NCBI GenBank assembly: GCA_016124585.1
Contig: WGNL01000036.1
Location: 1 to 64,000, forward strand
Direction: 5' to 3'
Source of the DNA: Bacteroidota bacterium
GTDB taxonomy: Bacteria; Bacteroidota; Bacteroidia; Chitinophagales; Saprospiraceae
Length of the DNA: 64,000 nt
Shown: positions 25,489 through 33,743 of the stretch, piece by piece
How the letters are laid out: every line of letters begins with the position of its first letter
How positions within the stretch are numbered: the stretch's first letter is position 1
Notes under the pieces: model-generated
Told to the model about the DNA's origin: nothing
The model's database searches: none
What the model saw: only the letters and a program-made list of their open reading frames with translations
Position numbers and translations under genes: made by a program

Positions 25489-26904
25489 CTACCGCCCCAA
25501 ATACCCCTTCACCGCATAGCTCGCCATCACCCCTTCGCCTGTGGCGGCGGCCACTTGGGCATAAGCACCCTGGCGGCAGTCGCCTGCGGCAAAAACGCCC
25601 TCAATATTGGTTTCAGAGCGGCCCAACGGGCTGGCAATGAAGCCCTGTTCGTCCAGCGCCACCCCCGTTTTTTTCAAAAAGCCTGTGTTGGGCTTCAAGC
25701 CGATGAAAATGAAAGCGCCGTCAGCGGTCAGCGGTTCTTCTGCTCCATCAGCGTTGTTGCGGATTTTCAAGCCCTTGAAATCGCCATCCTCCTCCTGCTC
25801 GAAAGCTACGGGCGTCGAGTCGAGTCGGGTTTCGATGTTTGCAAAACTGGGCAGCTTCTCCACATAAGTCTCCGAGGCGCTGAACGCCGGGCCACGGTGG
25901 ACAATGGTCACTTTCCGGCAAAAACGGGCGAGGAACATCCCCTCCTCCAGAGCGCTGTTGCCGCCGCCGATGACCAGCACCTCCTTGTCACGGTAAAAAG
26001 CCCCATCGCAGGTGGCGCAGAAGTGTACCCCGGCACCGATGAGTTCCTTCTCGCCGGGGATGCCGAGCAGCCTATAGGTGCTGCCCGTGGCAATGACGAT
26101 GCTGCGGGCACGCACCTCACCGGAGGTGGTGTCGAGGCTGAAAAACTGTCCCTCCCGCTGGAAGCTGCGCACCTCCGAGCCGATGTCCAACCGGGCGCCG
26201 TAGGTTTTCGCCTGTTCCGCCATGCGGGTCATCAGGTCGGGGCCGCTGATGTTTTGGAAGCCGGGGTAGTTTTCGATGGTCTCCGTGAGGAAGGCGTTGC
26301 CGCCGATGTTCTTTTTTTCCAAAACAATGCTGTCGAAGCGGTCACGCTGGGCATAGATGGCGGTCGTGAGTCCGGCAGCCCCCGCCCCGATGATGGCCAC
26401 GTCGAAGACGGGGAGGTTCTGGCGATCCGGCAGTCCGAGCGCCTGGCGCAGGGCCGTGTTGTTGGGGTTGCCGAAAGCCTCGCCGTTGACGATGACGGTG
26501 GGGATGATGCGCTTGCCGTTGTTCAGGCGGGCAACCTCCTCCGGTGCGCCGGGCGTGGCGTCCATGTCCACGTACTGGAAGTTGATGCCGTTTTCCCGAA
26601 GGAAAGCCTTGGCGCGGTGGCAGTCGGGGCACCAGTCGGCGCCGTAAAGGACGACCCTGTGCTTCGGGTTGATGCCGAGCAGGCTGGCCAGCAGTGCCTC
26701 GTCAGGGTTGGGGTAAGTTTTACCTTCCCATACGAGCGTCGGGACGACGGGCTTGCTGCCGAGGTATTCGGCAATCTGGGCGGTTGCCTCTTGCGAAACT
26801 TCGACATTGATGTAGTCGAAGGGGACGTTGTGTTGTTGGAGGAAAACCTTGGCTTGGAGGGTGTTGGGGCACCAGCCTGCGCCGTAAAGTGTTGGGTTTT
26901 TCAT
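25489..26904 (-). CDS. Tandem glutaredoxin - glutaredoxin - thioredoxin reductase fusion
   Basis: A 471-residue flavoprotein from the ATG at 26904. Residues ~1-80 form a glutaredoxin-like domain with GWCPNT (single active-site Cys). Residues ~81-160 form a second one with DWCPDC (dithiol). The TrxB-type reductase follows, with AIIGAGAAGLTTAIYAQ (FAD), the redox pair in HFCATCDGAFY, VLVIGGGNSALEEG (NADPH) and GVFAAGDCRQGAYAQV. The fused dithiol Grx could relay electrons from the CATC disulfide to a substrate. An AhpD-like protein gene lies directly upstream, suggesting a peroxide-reduction pair. Cytoplasmic. Confidence 0.9.
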   Translation of the reverse strand: MKNPTLYGAGWCPNTLQAKVFLQQHNVPFDYINVEVSQEATAQIAEYLGSKPVVPTLVWEGKTYPNPDEALLASLLGINPKHRVVLYGADWCPDCHRAKAFLRENGINFQYVDMDATPGAPEEVARLNNGKRIIPTVIVNGEAFGNPNNTALRQALGLPDRQNLPVFDVAIIGAGAAGLTTAIYAQRDRFDSIVLEKKNIGGNAFLTETIENYPGFQNISGPDLMTRMAEQAKTYGARLDIGSEVRSFQREGQFFSLDTTSGEVRARSIVIATGSTYRLLGIPGEKELIGAGVHFCATCDGAFYRDKEVLVIGGGNSALEEGMFLARFCRKVTIVHRGPAFSASETYVEKLPSFANIETRLDSTPVAFEQEEDGDFKGLKIRNNADGAEEPLTADGAFIFIGLKPNTGFLKKTGVALDEQGFIASPLGRSETNIEGVFAAGDCRQGAYAQVAAATGEGVMASYAVKGYLGR

Positions 26905-26992
26905 AAAAAAGGCATTTGATGTTTTGGCTAATGAAAAAGACTTTCCCAGCCGTGTGCCGGGAAAGCCCGATTTTATTTGAATGTTACAATAC

Positions 26993-27577
26993 TCAAACCG
27001 TTGCCAAAGCTGGTTCCCACGCCCTCGACTGGAACGCCGCATCGAGCGGCGTGTCGAAAATGTGATTGGAATAGTTGCTGATGGTCTTCACCGAGATGGC
27101 GAGGATGATGGACAGGATGTGTCGCTCGGTGTATCCAGCAGCGAGGAACTCTTCCACTTCGGCTTGCGAGGGCCTGCCCCGACCCACCATCATTGCCGAG
27201 GTGAAACGGTGCAATGCGCCGAGTTTTTCATCATCCACTACCCCACCCTCCCGGATGGCATCGGTCACTGCGGTGGGTACGCCGCTCATCTTGTCGGCGA
27301 GGAAGCTGTGTGCCCCCATGCAGTAGTTGCAACCGTTTTCATAGCTGACGGCCATGAAAACGACCTCCTGTTCGGCAGGCGTGAAACCACCTTCCTGCCT
27401 GAAAGCCTTGTAGCCGAATGAATAGGTTTCGAGCATGGCGGTGTGGTTTGCCATATTGGCGTACATGTTGGGCACCATGCCCATGCTTTGCTTGGTGGCG
27501 GCCAACAGGGCCACGGCTTTTTCGTCGGAGGAATCAAGCCCTTGTGCGGGCAGGGTTGTTTTGAAAGGAATAGTCAT
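26993..27577 (-). CDS. Carboxymuconolactone decarboxylase / AhpD-like protein
   Basis: A 194-residue helical protein. The AhpD-type active site CNYCMGAH (CxxC plus His) is near residue 84, preceded by TPAEQEVVFMAVSYENG. Such proteins act as alkylhydroperoxidase-like disulfide reductases. The gene is 88 bp upstream of the Grx-Grx-TrxR gene on the same strand, making that reductase its likely electron donor. A second homologue is at 37609. Confidence 0.9.
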   Translation of the reverse strand: MTIPFKTTLPAQGLDSSDEKAVALLAATKQSMGMVPNMYANMANHTAMLETYSFGYKAFRQEGGFTPAEQEVVFMAVSYENGCNYCMGAHSFLADKMSGVPTAVTDAIREGGVVDDEKLGALHRFTSAMMVGRGRPSQAEVEEFLAAGYTERHILSIILAISVKTISNYSNHIFDTPLDAAFQSRAWEPALATV

Positions 27578-27786
27578 ATTTTAAATTGAATTTAGTGAAA
27601 AAATTGAATGCTTGCATGGAGCGAGTTTGATAAACAACATGGGCAGGTGTCACGGTTGAGTGCAATAGCCGAGATACTGGGGGAGATGTCCATGCCGGGA
27701 CTAAGTTGGGCTTAGCCCATTATTAGACTCTAAACTTTTCTGTCAGAAGCCTATCCATGAAAGCAGTTGATTGAGTTATCTGACAA

Positions 27787-28560
27787 CTAGCTGAAGAACG
27801 ATTCAATGGTTGTTGCTAAAAAAACAGGGGTTTCCTGCATTGGGAAGTGCCCGGCGTTTTCGATTTCCAGTAACTCTACATTCAAGAAGTCGGCGAAAGC
27901 CTGCTTTTGGACATCCAGCCTGAACTCCGGGTGGTCGTATTGCCCCGCCAGTACCAAAAAAGGCTTGGTCACGGTGCGCATTGCTTCGAGGAAGTTTTCG
28001 TTCAGCCACATGTTCATGTAGCCTATTTGTGCATCCCGGTCAGTTACTGCTATATGCCGCTTGGCTCGCATGGTTTTCCAATTATCCGACAGCCTGTTGG
28101 AAGTGAAGGTGTCATAGCCCATTTTGGCGACATCCTCGTTTTGCACCAAGGCGTTCAAAAAAATCTTGGTTTGTTCATCGGCAGGGAAACCTGCTGCCGA
28201 AACAGGTGTCACAAGCATAATTTTGATGATACGGTTCGCCTTATCCAGCAAAGCTGCTTTTTGCGCAGCCATGCCGCACATTGAGTGGCCAATCAGGTAA
28301 AAATTGTCCCAACCCAAGTCGTCGGCAAGGTTGAATACATCGTGGGCAATCTCGTCGGAGGTATAGGTGCCTTTCAGGTGTTTCGATTTGCCATAGCCTC
28401 TCACGTCCATGAAAGCGTAGGTGAATTTTGTCTGGTCTATAAAAGGGATGGTGGTGCTCCAACTTTCGGCATCATCCATCCAACTGTGCAACGCAATGAC
28501 CTTGCGCTTCCCACCTCCCACCAGAAGGTGTCCAATAGGTGTTTTTTCAATGTTTTGCAT
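27787..28560 (-). CDS. Alpha/beta hydrolase
   Basis: A 257-residue hydrolase. VIALHSWMDDAESW holds the oxyanion-hole region (the usual HG is HS), the nucleophile elbow is GHSMCG near residue 93, the acid is probably D in AGQYDHPE near 211, and the His is in ENAGHFPMQETP near 238. No signal peptide. The substrate is unknown. Two further genes of the same strand follow upstream (membrane protein and dehalogenase-like hydrolase), with gaps of about 40-50 bp. Confidence 0.88.
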   Translation of the reverse strand: MQNIEKTPIGHLLVGGGKRKVIALHSWMDDAESWSTTIPFIDQTKFTYAFMDVRGYGKSKHLKGTYTSDEIAHDVFNLADDLGWDNFYLIGHSMCGMAAQKAALLDKANRIIKIMLVTPVSAAGFPADEQTKIFLNALVQNEDVAKMGYDTFTSNRLSDNWKTMRAKRHIAVTDRDAQIGYMNMWLNENFLEAMRTVTKPFLVLAGQYDHPEFRLDVQKQAFADFLNVELLEIENAGHFPMQETPVFLATTIESFFS

Positions 28561-28611
28561 ACTTGAACATTTGAGTGTTTTAAAAGAATTTTGATTTAAG
28601 CAACCCTAAAA

Positions 28612-28989
28612 TCATTTTTTGGAGTCGATTAAGAAGTACATGAAACCAAGGGCGAAAAGCAGGTGCATTGTGGAAAAAATATACCCCATGTTGTTCATAT
28701 CGCCTGTATAGGCGCCCTTCCCTGTCAACAAGCAGTCAAAGGCATGGAACAGGAAATTACCGAATAACACCGCCTTCATGCCTGCTGAACCGAGGGGTTC
28801 TCTGCGGCTCAAAAAGCACATCACACCAAAGGAAAGCAGCATGGAGCCGACCGTTTTGGCCATGAGCAGCCCATCACCGTCAAGGTGGACATCGAGCACC
28901 GGGAAAAGTAGCAAGGGTACGGACAACATGCCCAGGCCAAAAGGCACGAACATGGCTGCATTGATGGTCAAAAATGTTTTGAGTGTCAT
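28612..28989 (-). CDS. Small four-TM membrane protein (DUF4345-like)
   Basis: A 125-residue integral membrane protein with four hydrophobic segments (FLTINAAMFVPFGLGMLSV, AKTVGSMLLSFGVMCFL, AVLFGNFLFHAFDCLL, FSTMHLLFALGFMYFLI). The arrangement resembles DUF4345 and other small MAPEG-like families, but no diagnostic residues identify a function. It is flanked by two hydrolase genes on the same strand. Confidence 0.7.
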   Translation of the reverse strand: MTLKTFLTINAAMFVPFGLGMLSVPLLLFPVLDVHLDGDGLLMAKTVGSMLLSFGVMCFLSRREPLGSAGMKAVLFGNFLFHAFDCLLTGKGAYTGDMNNMGYIFSTMHLLFALGFMYFLIDSKK

Positions 28990-29030
28990 ATCGTTAAGTT
29001 TAAGAAGTGAATAATCGGGCTATGCTGTGC

Positions 29031-29987
29031 TCAACCGTTGTGTTCTGAAAGCCACACTCGTATGGCTTCCCCAATTTCATGCGGCAGGTCTTCTTCCATC
29101 AAGTGCTTCGCCTTGCCCAGATTTTGAGACTGTAGGTTAGAAAGGTTTTTTTCAGCCCATTGCAGCGCATTTTGGTTCACCAACATGCCGGGTTTGGCAT
29201 AGAGCAATAGTTTGGGCAGGTCTGACTTTTGCAAGGCTACAGCATTGTTGTTCAGGAAATCTGCCATATCGCCGGGTACGGCGTCTTTCCCCTTTTTCGG
29301 AAAAGCGTGCGGCATAACGAATAACGGGACTCTGGAATGTCGGGCTTGGAATGGCTGACGGTAGGCGGCTTTTTCTGCCTTGGTAAGCTTGCGTTTGATG
29401 AGTCGGGGCATCATTTTGATGAACATGTTGTTTTTTACAATCATGTTGTAGCCCAATTTCTGTTTCCGCCCCATCCAAAACATCAGATGCTGCATCATGC
29501 CGCCGTTTTTGTGAAAGGTCTGCGCATCACCGAGAGGCATTTCCATAAAAACCATACCCTTGATTTTTTCAGGGTGCCGCATGGCGTAATCCGTGCCAAT
29601 GACCCCTCCAATGTCTGTCATCACCAAAGTGATGCTGGTGAGTTGCAGTGAGTCAATAAAGGCGCTCAAATAGTTGGCTTGGTCCGAAAAGCCGTACCCT
29701 GTTTCAGGCTTGTCGGATTTCCCGAAGCCCATGAAGTCTATGGCGATGCAACGGGCGCTACCCGACAAATGTGGGATAATGTTTCGCCAAGCATAGACCG
29801 ACATCGGGATGCCGTGCAAGAAAAGGACGGGATTGCCTTCACCAACATCAATGTAGTGCAACTGCTGTCCGGCGGCAATTGCTCGGAATTTCGAAGGGTA
29901 CGGAAACTCAGGTGAAATTTTTTGTACCTGTCCGGTCGTGGTAAGCCAACCGAATAACATTGCTGTGGCAAAAATGATGTTCTTCAT
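29031..29987 (-). CDS. Haloalkane-dehalogenase-like alpha/beta hydrolase
   Basis: A 318-residue protein from the ATG at 29987, with a probable signal peptide (MKNIIFATAMLFGWLTTTGQ). HGIPMSVYAWRNIIPHL and DFMGFGKSDKP match the haloalkane dehalogenase branch. The nucleophile elbow reads VMTDIGGVIG, so aspartate is in the nucleophile position as in dehalogenases, but the adjacent halide-binding Trp (HDW in LinB/DhaA) is Ile. True dehalogenation is therefore doubtful; epoxide or ester hydrolysis is an alternative. The gene lies downstream of a TetR regulator with matching operators. Confidence 0.8.
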   Translation of the reverse strand: MKNIIFATAMLFGWLTTTGQVQKISPEFPYPSKFRAIAAGQQLHYIDVGEGNPVLFLHGIPMSVYAWRNIIPHLSGSARCIAIDFMGFGKSDKPETGYGFSDQANYLSAFIDSLQLTSITLVMTDIGGVIGTDYAMRHPEKIKGMVFMEMPLGDAQTFHKNGGMMQHLMFWMGRKQKLGYNMIVKNNMFIKMMPRLIKRKLTKAEKAAYRQPFQARHSRVPLFVMPHAFPKKGKDAVPGDMADFLNNNAVALQKSDLPKLLLYAKPGMLVNQNALQWAEKNLSNLQSQNLGKAKHLMEEDLPHEIGEAIRVWLSEHNG

Positions 29988-30000
29988 GATTAAAAAATAT

Positions 30001-30014
30001 ACAGACAAGTCTGT
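30001..30014. promoter_or_regulatory. TetR-type operator, copy 1
   Basis: ACAGACAAGTCTGT, inverted repeat ACAGAC/GTCTGT, 14 bp upstream of the dehalogenase-like start. An identical site occurs upstream of the TetR gene. Confidence 0.7.
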
Positions 30015-30034
30015 TTATAAAAGTGTAAAAAAAA

Positions 30035-30586
30035 TCAAATCATTCGGTCTGCCAATTGTCGCCCGGTCTCCAATGACCAAGTCGAACCGTACATCTGGCT
30101 TACGATACAAGCGCCCTCAAAAAGGATAAAAATTTCGTCAGATAATTCTGGTTTACCTAAAATGGTAAGATGGTATTTGAAAAAAGCCCTCATTCTGTCT
30201 TTCTGCTTTTTGATAATGGTTGAAACTTGGATATTTTCCTGCGGCACTTCGGTAACGATGTTCTGGAAATTGCAGCCTCGGTAGTCAAAGCTTTTTGTCA
30301 GTTCGCTGAAAAGGTCGAAGGCAAGTAGCACTTTCTCCTTTGGTGTGTGCAGCGTTGCTGCCTTTTGCTCCAGCGTATCCATCCATTCCCGCCCGGCCTT
30401 CAAGAGATATGCCTGCAAAAGGTCGTCTTTGGAGGGGAAATGCTGGTACAAGCTTGCCTTCGCCACGCCTGCTTCAGCAATAACTTGGTTGATGCCTGTC
30501 AGGTTGTAGCCCTGTGCGTAAAACAATCGTGAGGCTGTATCAACGATACGCTCCCTGACGTCAGAAGTGAAGGCTTTTTTTTCCAC
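30035..30586 (-). CDS. TetR/AcrR-family transcriptional repressor
   Basis: A 183-residue repressor. The start codon is GTG (30584-30586). The HTH lies in the first 55 residues: IVDTASRLFYAQGYNLTGINQ and GVAKASLYQHFPSKDDLL. The C-terminal ligand domain shows YRGCNFQNIVTEVP. Identical 14-bp palindromes precede this gene (30614) and the downstream hydrolase (30001), so it probably represses itself and the hydrolase/membrane-protein unit. The ligand is unknown. Confidence 0.92.
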   Translation of the reverse strand: MEKKAFTSDVRERIVDTASRLFYAQGYNLTGINQVIAEAGVAKASLYQHFPSKDDLLQAYLLKAGREWMDTLEQKAATLHTPKEKVLLAFDLFSELTKSFDYRGCNFQNIVTEVPQENIQVSTIIKKQKDRMRAFFKYHLTILGKPELSDEIFILFEGACIVSQMYGSTWSLETGRQLADRMI

Positions 30587-30590
30587 GGGG

Positions 30591-30627
30591 CAAAGATGAG
30601 TAAAATTCTAAAAACAGACAAGTCTGT
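30591..30627 (-). promoter_or_regulatory. TetR operator copy 2 with promoter elements
   Basis: ACAGACAAGTCTGT at 30614-30627 is identical to the site at 30001. On the minus strand CATCTTTG (30591-30598) resembles the TAnnTTTG -7 box, placing the operator over the -33 region. The short distance to the GTG start implies a very short leader. Confidence 0.65.
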
Positions 30628-31048
30628 ATGAAAATATTTTAATCATTTTTCCATTCCCGCACACACTAGCTCTGTTAGGTCCTTCGCCAATGCTTCGAGG
30701 TCATTGCCCAACAACTCCTTATTTACCCATATGACCTCCCGCTTGAAGTCGGGCAGGGCGGCAAAACCGTGATATGCACCAAGAATGTCAAGACAGGCAC
30801 CCAGCGCAATCCAACCAGCGGCAAAGGCAAAACCGTAATATGCACCAAGAATGTCTCTGGTTGCTGCCTTAATTGGCAATCAATCCCATTTTCCTCCGCC
30901 GGGTTTTTCCGTGTGGAGCACGTCCGACTCTGTATCGAGCCAGTCGTGGCTTTTCAGGCAAACCCGGAGAGTTGGTGCGTTTGGTCAAGGTGGAGTTGAA
31001 AGGAATGTCTTGGTTGCACTTTATACCATTGTTAATGTTTTGACTACG
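30628..31048. other. Intergenic region; possible decayed small ORF
   Basis: No convincing gene. A 78-codon minus-strand frame (30643-30879) runs through the 66-bp duplication and encodes DILGAY-HGFAA twice, so it is more likely repeat-derived. The stretch 30880-31048 shows nothing I can name. Confidence 0.4.
30760..30855. repeat. 30-bp direct repeat, 66-bp period
   Basis: GGCAAAACCGTGATATGCAC (30760 on, continuing CAAGAATGTC) recurs at 30826-30855 with one base difference. The intervening 36 bp end in GCGGCAAA, so the array looks like one and a half units of a 66-bp duplication. Confidence 0.65.
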
Positions 31049-31423
31049 CTATTTTCTGCCCAATGATACGCCGACCCCAGCGGCAAGCTCCCATCGGTTT
31101 TGGATAAAATAAAACGTCGGCAGCGTGGCCAGCAGCTTTTTGTAGCGCACTTGAAAGCCGAGGCCGAGTACGGGGCGCATGGAGTCGTTCGGTTTAAGGA
31201 AGTCTTTGTCGAAAGCATAGCGAAGGGAAGGCAGGAAGCGGGCACTTAGTTCCATTTTCTTGGCAGTGTACGATACACCGGGGCCACCAAAGGTCAGGAT
31301 AGCAGACTCCTTGCCGAACAGCGCGGTGATTTGACCTGAAAAATTGAACGTTTTGGCCGAATCTTGCGACCTAAGCCTTGTGAGCGGAATCAATTGCAGC
31401 AAAAGCATCGGTAACAGCTTCAT
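31049..31423 (-). CDS. Hypothetical secreted beta-rich protein
   Basis: A 124-residue protein from the ATG at 31423. A probable signal peptide (MKLLPMLLLQLIPLTRLRSQ) precedes alternating hydrophobic strands (SAILTFGGPGVSYTAKKMEL, RPVLGLGFQVRYKKLLATLP, RWELAAGVGVSLG). This looks like a small outer-membrane barrel or beta-sandwich. No family is recognised. It follows the cytochrome P460-like gene by 77 bp on the same strand, with a hairpin between. Confidence 0.65.
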   Translation of the reverse strand: MKLLPMLLLQLIPLTRLRSQDSAKTFNFSGQITALFGKESAILTFGGPGVSYTAKKMELSARFLPSLRYAFDKDFLKPNDSMRPVLGLGFQVRYKKLLATLPTFYFIQNRWELAAGVGVSLGRK

Positions 31424-31452
31424 AATTGTTGGTAGCAGGTGCTTGAAAAGCA

Positions 31453-31482
31453 GGTTGCCGCAACGGTTGAGCTGCGGCAACC
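31453..31482 (-). terminator. Hairpin between the P460-like and barrel genes
   Basis: Perfect arms GGTTGCCGCA / TGCGGCAACC around a 10-nt loop, followed on the minus strand by TGCTTTTC. The weak T-run suggests partial termination or mRNA stabilisation. Confidence 0.5.
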
Positions 31483-31500
31483 CAAAGGCTCGCTGTTGTT

Positions 31501-32022
31501 TTACTTTGAGAAGACAAAATCCTTTGCCGAAGCGCCGTTGTGGCAACTATTGCAAGCTCCGCCCATCATGGCCGCGCCGCCGCGCATGGCCATCCCGTTG
31601 GCATCTGTGGCAATGGCGCCATCGGGCATGAGCATGAACCATTCCCAGTCACCAGTTGTGGGGTTGAACCCATTGCCACGCTTCACCATGCCAGTGATTT
31701 GGTTGAATGCAAAATCAGGGCTATAGGCATGTTTCACGATGAGTGTTCCGACCGGATATGCCCCATTGACACGGCTTGCGTCGTCTTTGATGTAGATTTT
31801 TCGGACTACGGTCGAATCGTTGTTGTCATGCAGGCCGCCATTTGCTGGGTCAACACCCTCTTTGGTCGTGTGCAGGTGCCAGGTATCGAAGCCCGCAAAA
31901 GTGGTATTGTCTGCGATGAACTCGGTCGGCGTCGAGCTGTCGTCGTCTTTGTCGCAAGACTGGAAGAGGGAGGCTGACACAAAAAGAAAGCCCAAGACGG
32001 TTAAAATTGTCAATTTACTCAT
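31501..32022 (-). CDS. Cytochrome P460-like haem lipoprotein
   Basis: A 173-residue exported protein. Its signal peptide has a lipobox (ASLFQSC). The C-terminus holds the c-type haem motif CNSCH in MMGGACNSCHNGA, and WEWFMLMPDG just before it is typical of the cytochrome P460 family. P460 proteins use a haem with a lysine cross-link to oxidise hydroxylamine or related species. The equivalent Lys cannot be fixed by eye, so ordinary electron transfer or NO/oxidant detoxification is also possible. Periplasmic, lipid-anchored. Confidence 0.8.
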   Translation of the reverse strand: MSKLTILTVLGFLFVSASLFQSCDKDDDSSTPTEFIADNTTFAGFDTWHLHTTKEGVDPANGGLHDNNDSTVVRKIYIKDDASRVNGAYPVGTLIVKHAYSPDFAFNQITGMVKRGNGFNPTTGDWEWFMLMPDGAIATDANGMAMRGGAAMMGGACNSCHNGASAKDFVFSK

Positions 32023-32085
32023 GCTGAAATATTTAAGCGTTAAGGTTGAAAAATCATTTTGTTGCGGGTTCTGCTATGCTGCTTG

Positions 32086-32607
32086 CTATTCAAAAACCAC
32101 CTTGCCCCGCTTCACCCACTTGCCCCATTTTTCATTGAAGCCGTGAATGGTCTGCACCTTTTGACCCTGCCCATCCACCACGGGAAGGCCCTGGTTCGCC
32201 CAATCGAAAATGCCGCCCTTCAGGTTTTCGACATACTCAAAGCCAGCCTTTTCGAGCTTTTCGCCGATGCGCTCGCTGCGGTAGCCGACTGAGCAGTAAA
32301 CGACGATGGGGGCATCCTTGGGCAGGTCTGTCACCCGCTCCAAATTGAAGTCGTCGAAGCCGACCCAGCGGGCATTGGCGAGGTGGCTCACCTCATATTC
32401 ACGGCGCTCACGGGCATCGAGCAGGACGGTATTTGGCGCGGTTTTCTGTGTCAAATCAGCTACGGAAATATCCCTGACCGGACCTTTGGACATCTGGTCG
32501 GCCATGTCATTGAACTCCTGCGCTGTGAACTCCCCAGCAGTTTTTACCGAAGGGAAACAAGCGGAAAAAAAGAAGATGGCTGAGAAGTACCGGAACAGGT
32601 GTTTCAT
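32086..32607 (-). CDS. Rhodanese-domain lipoprotein
   Basis: A 173-residue protein from the ATG at 32607 (a GTG two codons upstream is also in frame). A lipoprotein-type signal (FSAIFFFSAC) precedes one rhodanese domain: VLLDARERREYEVSHL, ANARWVGFDDF and the active-site loop VYCSVGYRSERI with catalytic Cys near residue 108. It is a sulfur-transfer or redox-relay candidate in the periplasm. The E. coli ynj locus also includes a rhodanese (YnjE), but this gene is 25 kb from the YnjBCD-like operon. Confidence 0.88.
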   Translation of the reverse strand: MKHLFRYFSAIFFFSACFPSVKTAGEFTAQEFNDMADQMSKGPVRDISVADLTQKTAPNTVLLDARERREYEVSHLANARWVGFDDFNLERVTDLPKDAPIVVYCSVGYRSERIGEKLEKAGFEYVENLKGGIFDWANQGLPVVDGQGQKVQTIHGFNEKWGKWVKRGKVVFE

Positions 32608-32757
32608 GGTCACTTGAATTACGTGGCGTTAGTGGTGGGCAGGCTCGTTTCCTGACAAGGCAAGTGGTTTTTTTTTAAAAAATTGTCAGGAAATGGGAAG
32701 GTGTGCTACCAAACGAACCAAATGGAGGCAGTGCGCTTCCACTTCAAATCCATTAAA

Positions 32758-33669
32758 ATGAAAATCAAAATCTTGTTCGCCATTGCCGCCGTAGCCTTGA
32801 TAGCGGCTTATGCCTATTCGCCTATCCTCGAAACCGCTCCTGCCCCCAGGCCAAAGGAATTTCATGACTACTGGTACAACAGCGAAGCGGAGCTGACCAG
32901 CTACCGCCTCGAACAGGCCCGCTACGGCGAGCTTCGCAACGGGGAGGCGGCGCTGGTGTTCGTGACCGAGCATTTTTCCAAAAACAAGCAGGTGAAGGCA
33001 GACAACCCCGGCAAGGGTGACTACTCTGTGCTGAAACTGAACATGGAAAAGAAGTTCACGACGGGCATTTATCCTTACTCTATGCTCCTTTCCAGCTTCG
33101 TGCCGGTGGATGACACCAAGGCCCATGCCACGAAGGTGACGACCACCGTGCAGGAATGGTGCGGCCATGTTTTCGCCCAAATCAATAACCGGGGCGGCAA
33201 ATACAAGGTGGAGTCACGCAGCTACTTCGAGAGCGAGGGCGACCAGGATTTCAGCCTGAAACAGACCTGGCTGGAGGACGAGCTTTGGGCGAAAATCCGC
33301 CTGAACCCCGAACTATTGCCCACGGGCGAGCAGGAAGCCATCCCCGCCCTGTTTTACACCCGCCTGCTGCACAAGGAACTGAAGCCATACAAGGCTATTT
33401 TCACCAAAAAAGACCTCGGCGACGGCACCACCGCCTACACCGTCCGCTACCCGGAACTCGACCGGGAACTGACCATCCGCTACGGCAACGCCTTCCCCCA
33501 TCCCATCGAGAGCTGGGAAGAGACCTACAAGGACGGCTGGGGCGACAAAGCCAAAATGCTGACCACGAAAGCCACCAAAATCAAAACCCTAAAGCTGGAT
33601 TACTGGAAACGGAACTCGAATGCGGACGGGCATTTCCGGGAGGAACTGGGGCTGGGGAACGGGAATTAA
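32758..33669 (+). CDS. Uncharacterised secreted protein, Bacteroidota-conserved type
   Basis: A 303-residue protein from the ATG at 32758. A signal peptide or anchor (MKIKILFAIAAVALIAAYAY) is followed by FHDYWYNSEAELTSYRLEQARYGE, split here as FHDYWYNSEAELTSY and RLEQARYGE, and VTTTVQEWCGHVFAQINN. I recall this type as a frequent hypothetical in Flavobacteriia and Saprospiria, sometimes misannotated as a septum inhibitor; it has no Maf features. Likely periplasmic. Function unknown. Confidence 0.75.
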   Translation: MKIKILFAIAAVALIAAYAYSPILETAPAPRPKEFHDYWYNSEAELTSYRLEQARYGELRNGEAALVFVTEHFSKNKQVKADNPGKGDYSVLKLNMEKKFTTGIYPYSMLLSSFVPVDDTKAHATKVTTTVQEWCGHVFAQINNRGGKYKVESRSYFESEGDQDFSLKQTWLEDELWAKIRLNPELLPTGEQEAIPALFYTRLLHKELKPYKAIFTKKDLGDGTTAYTVRYPELDRELTIRYGNAFPHPIESWEETYKDGWGDKAKMLTTKATKIKTLKLDYWKRNSNADGHFREELGLGNGN

Positions 33670-33743
33670 ATGTACCGCCGAACTCCTGTTCTGCGACCTG
33701 ACTGTTCTCCCGAACGGGAGTTCGGGAATACAATTTCAACACC

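Noticed and set aside
25555-26919. 454-codon plus-strand frame opposite the Grx-Grx-TrxR gene
   Set aside because: Shadow of a conserved flavoprotein gene.
30643-30879. 78-codon minus-strand ORF
   Set aside because: It runs through the 66-bp duplication and shows no homology or ribosome-binding context; listed only as possible decay.
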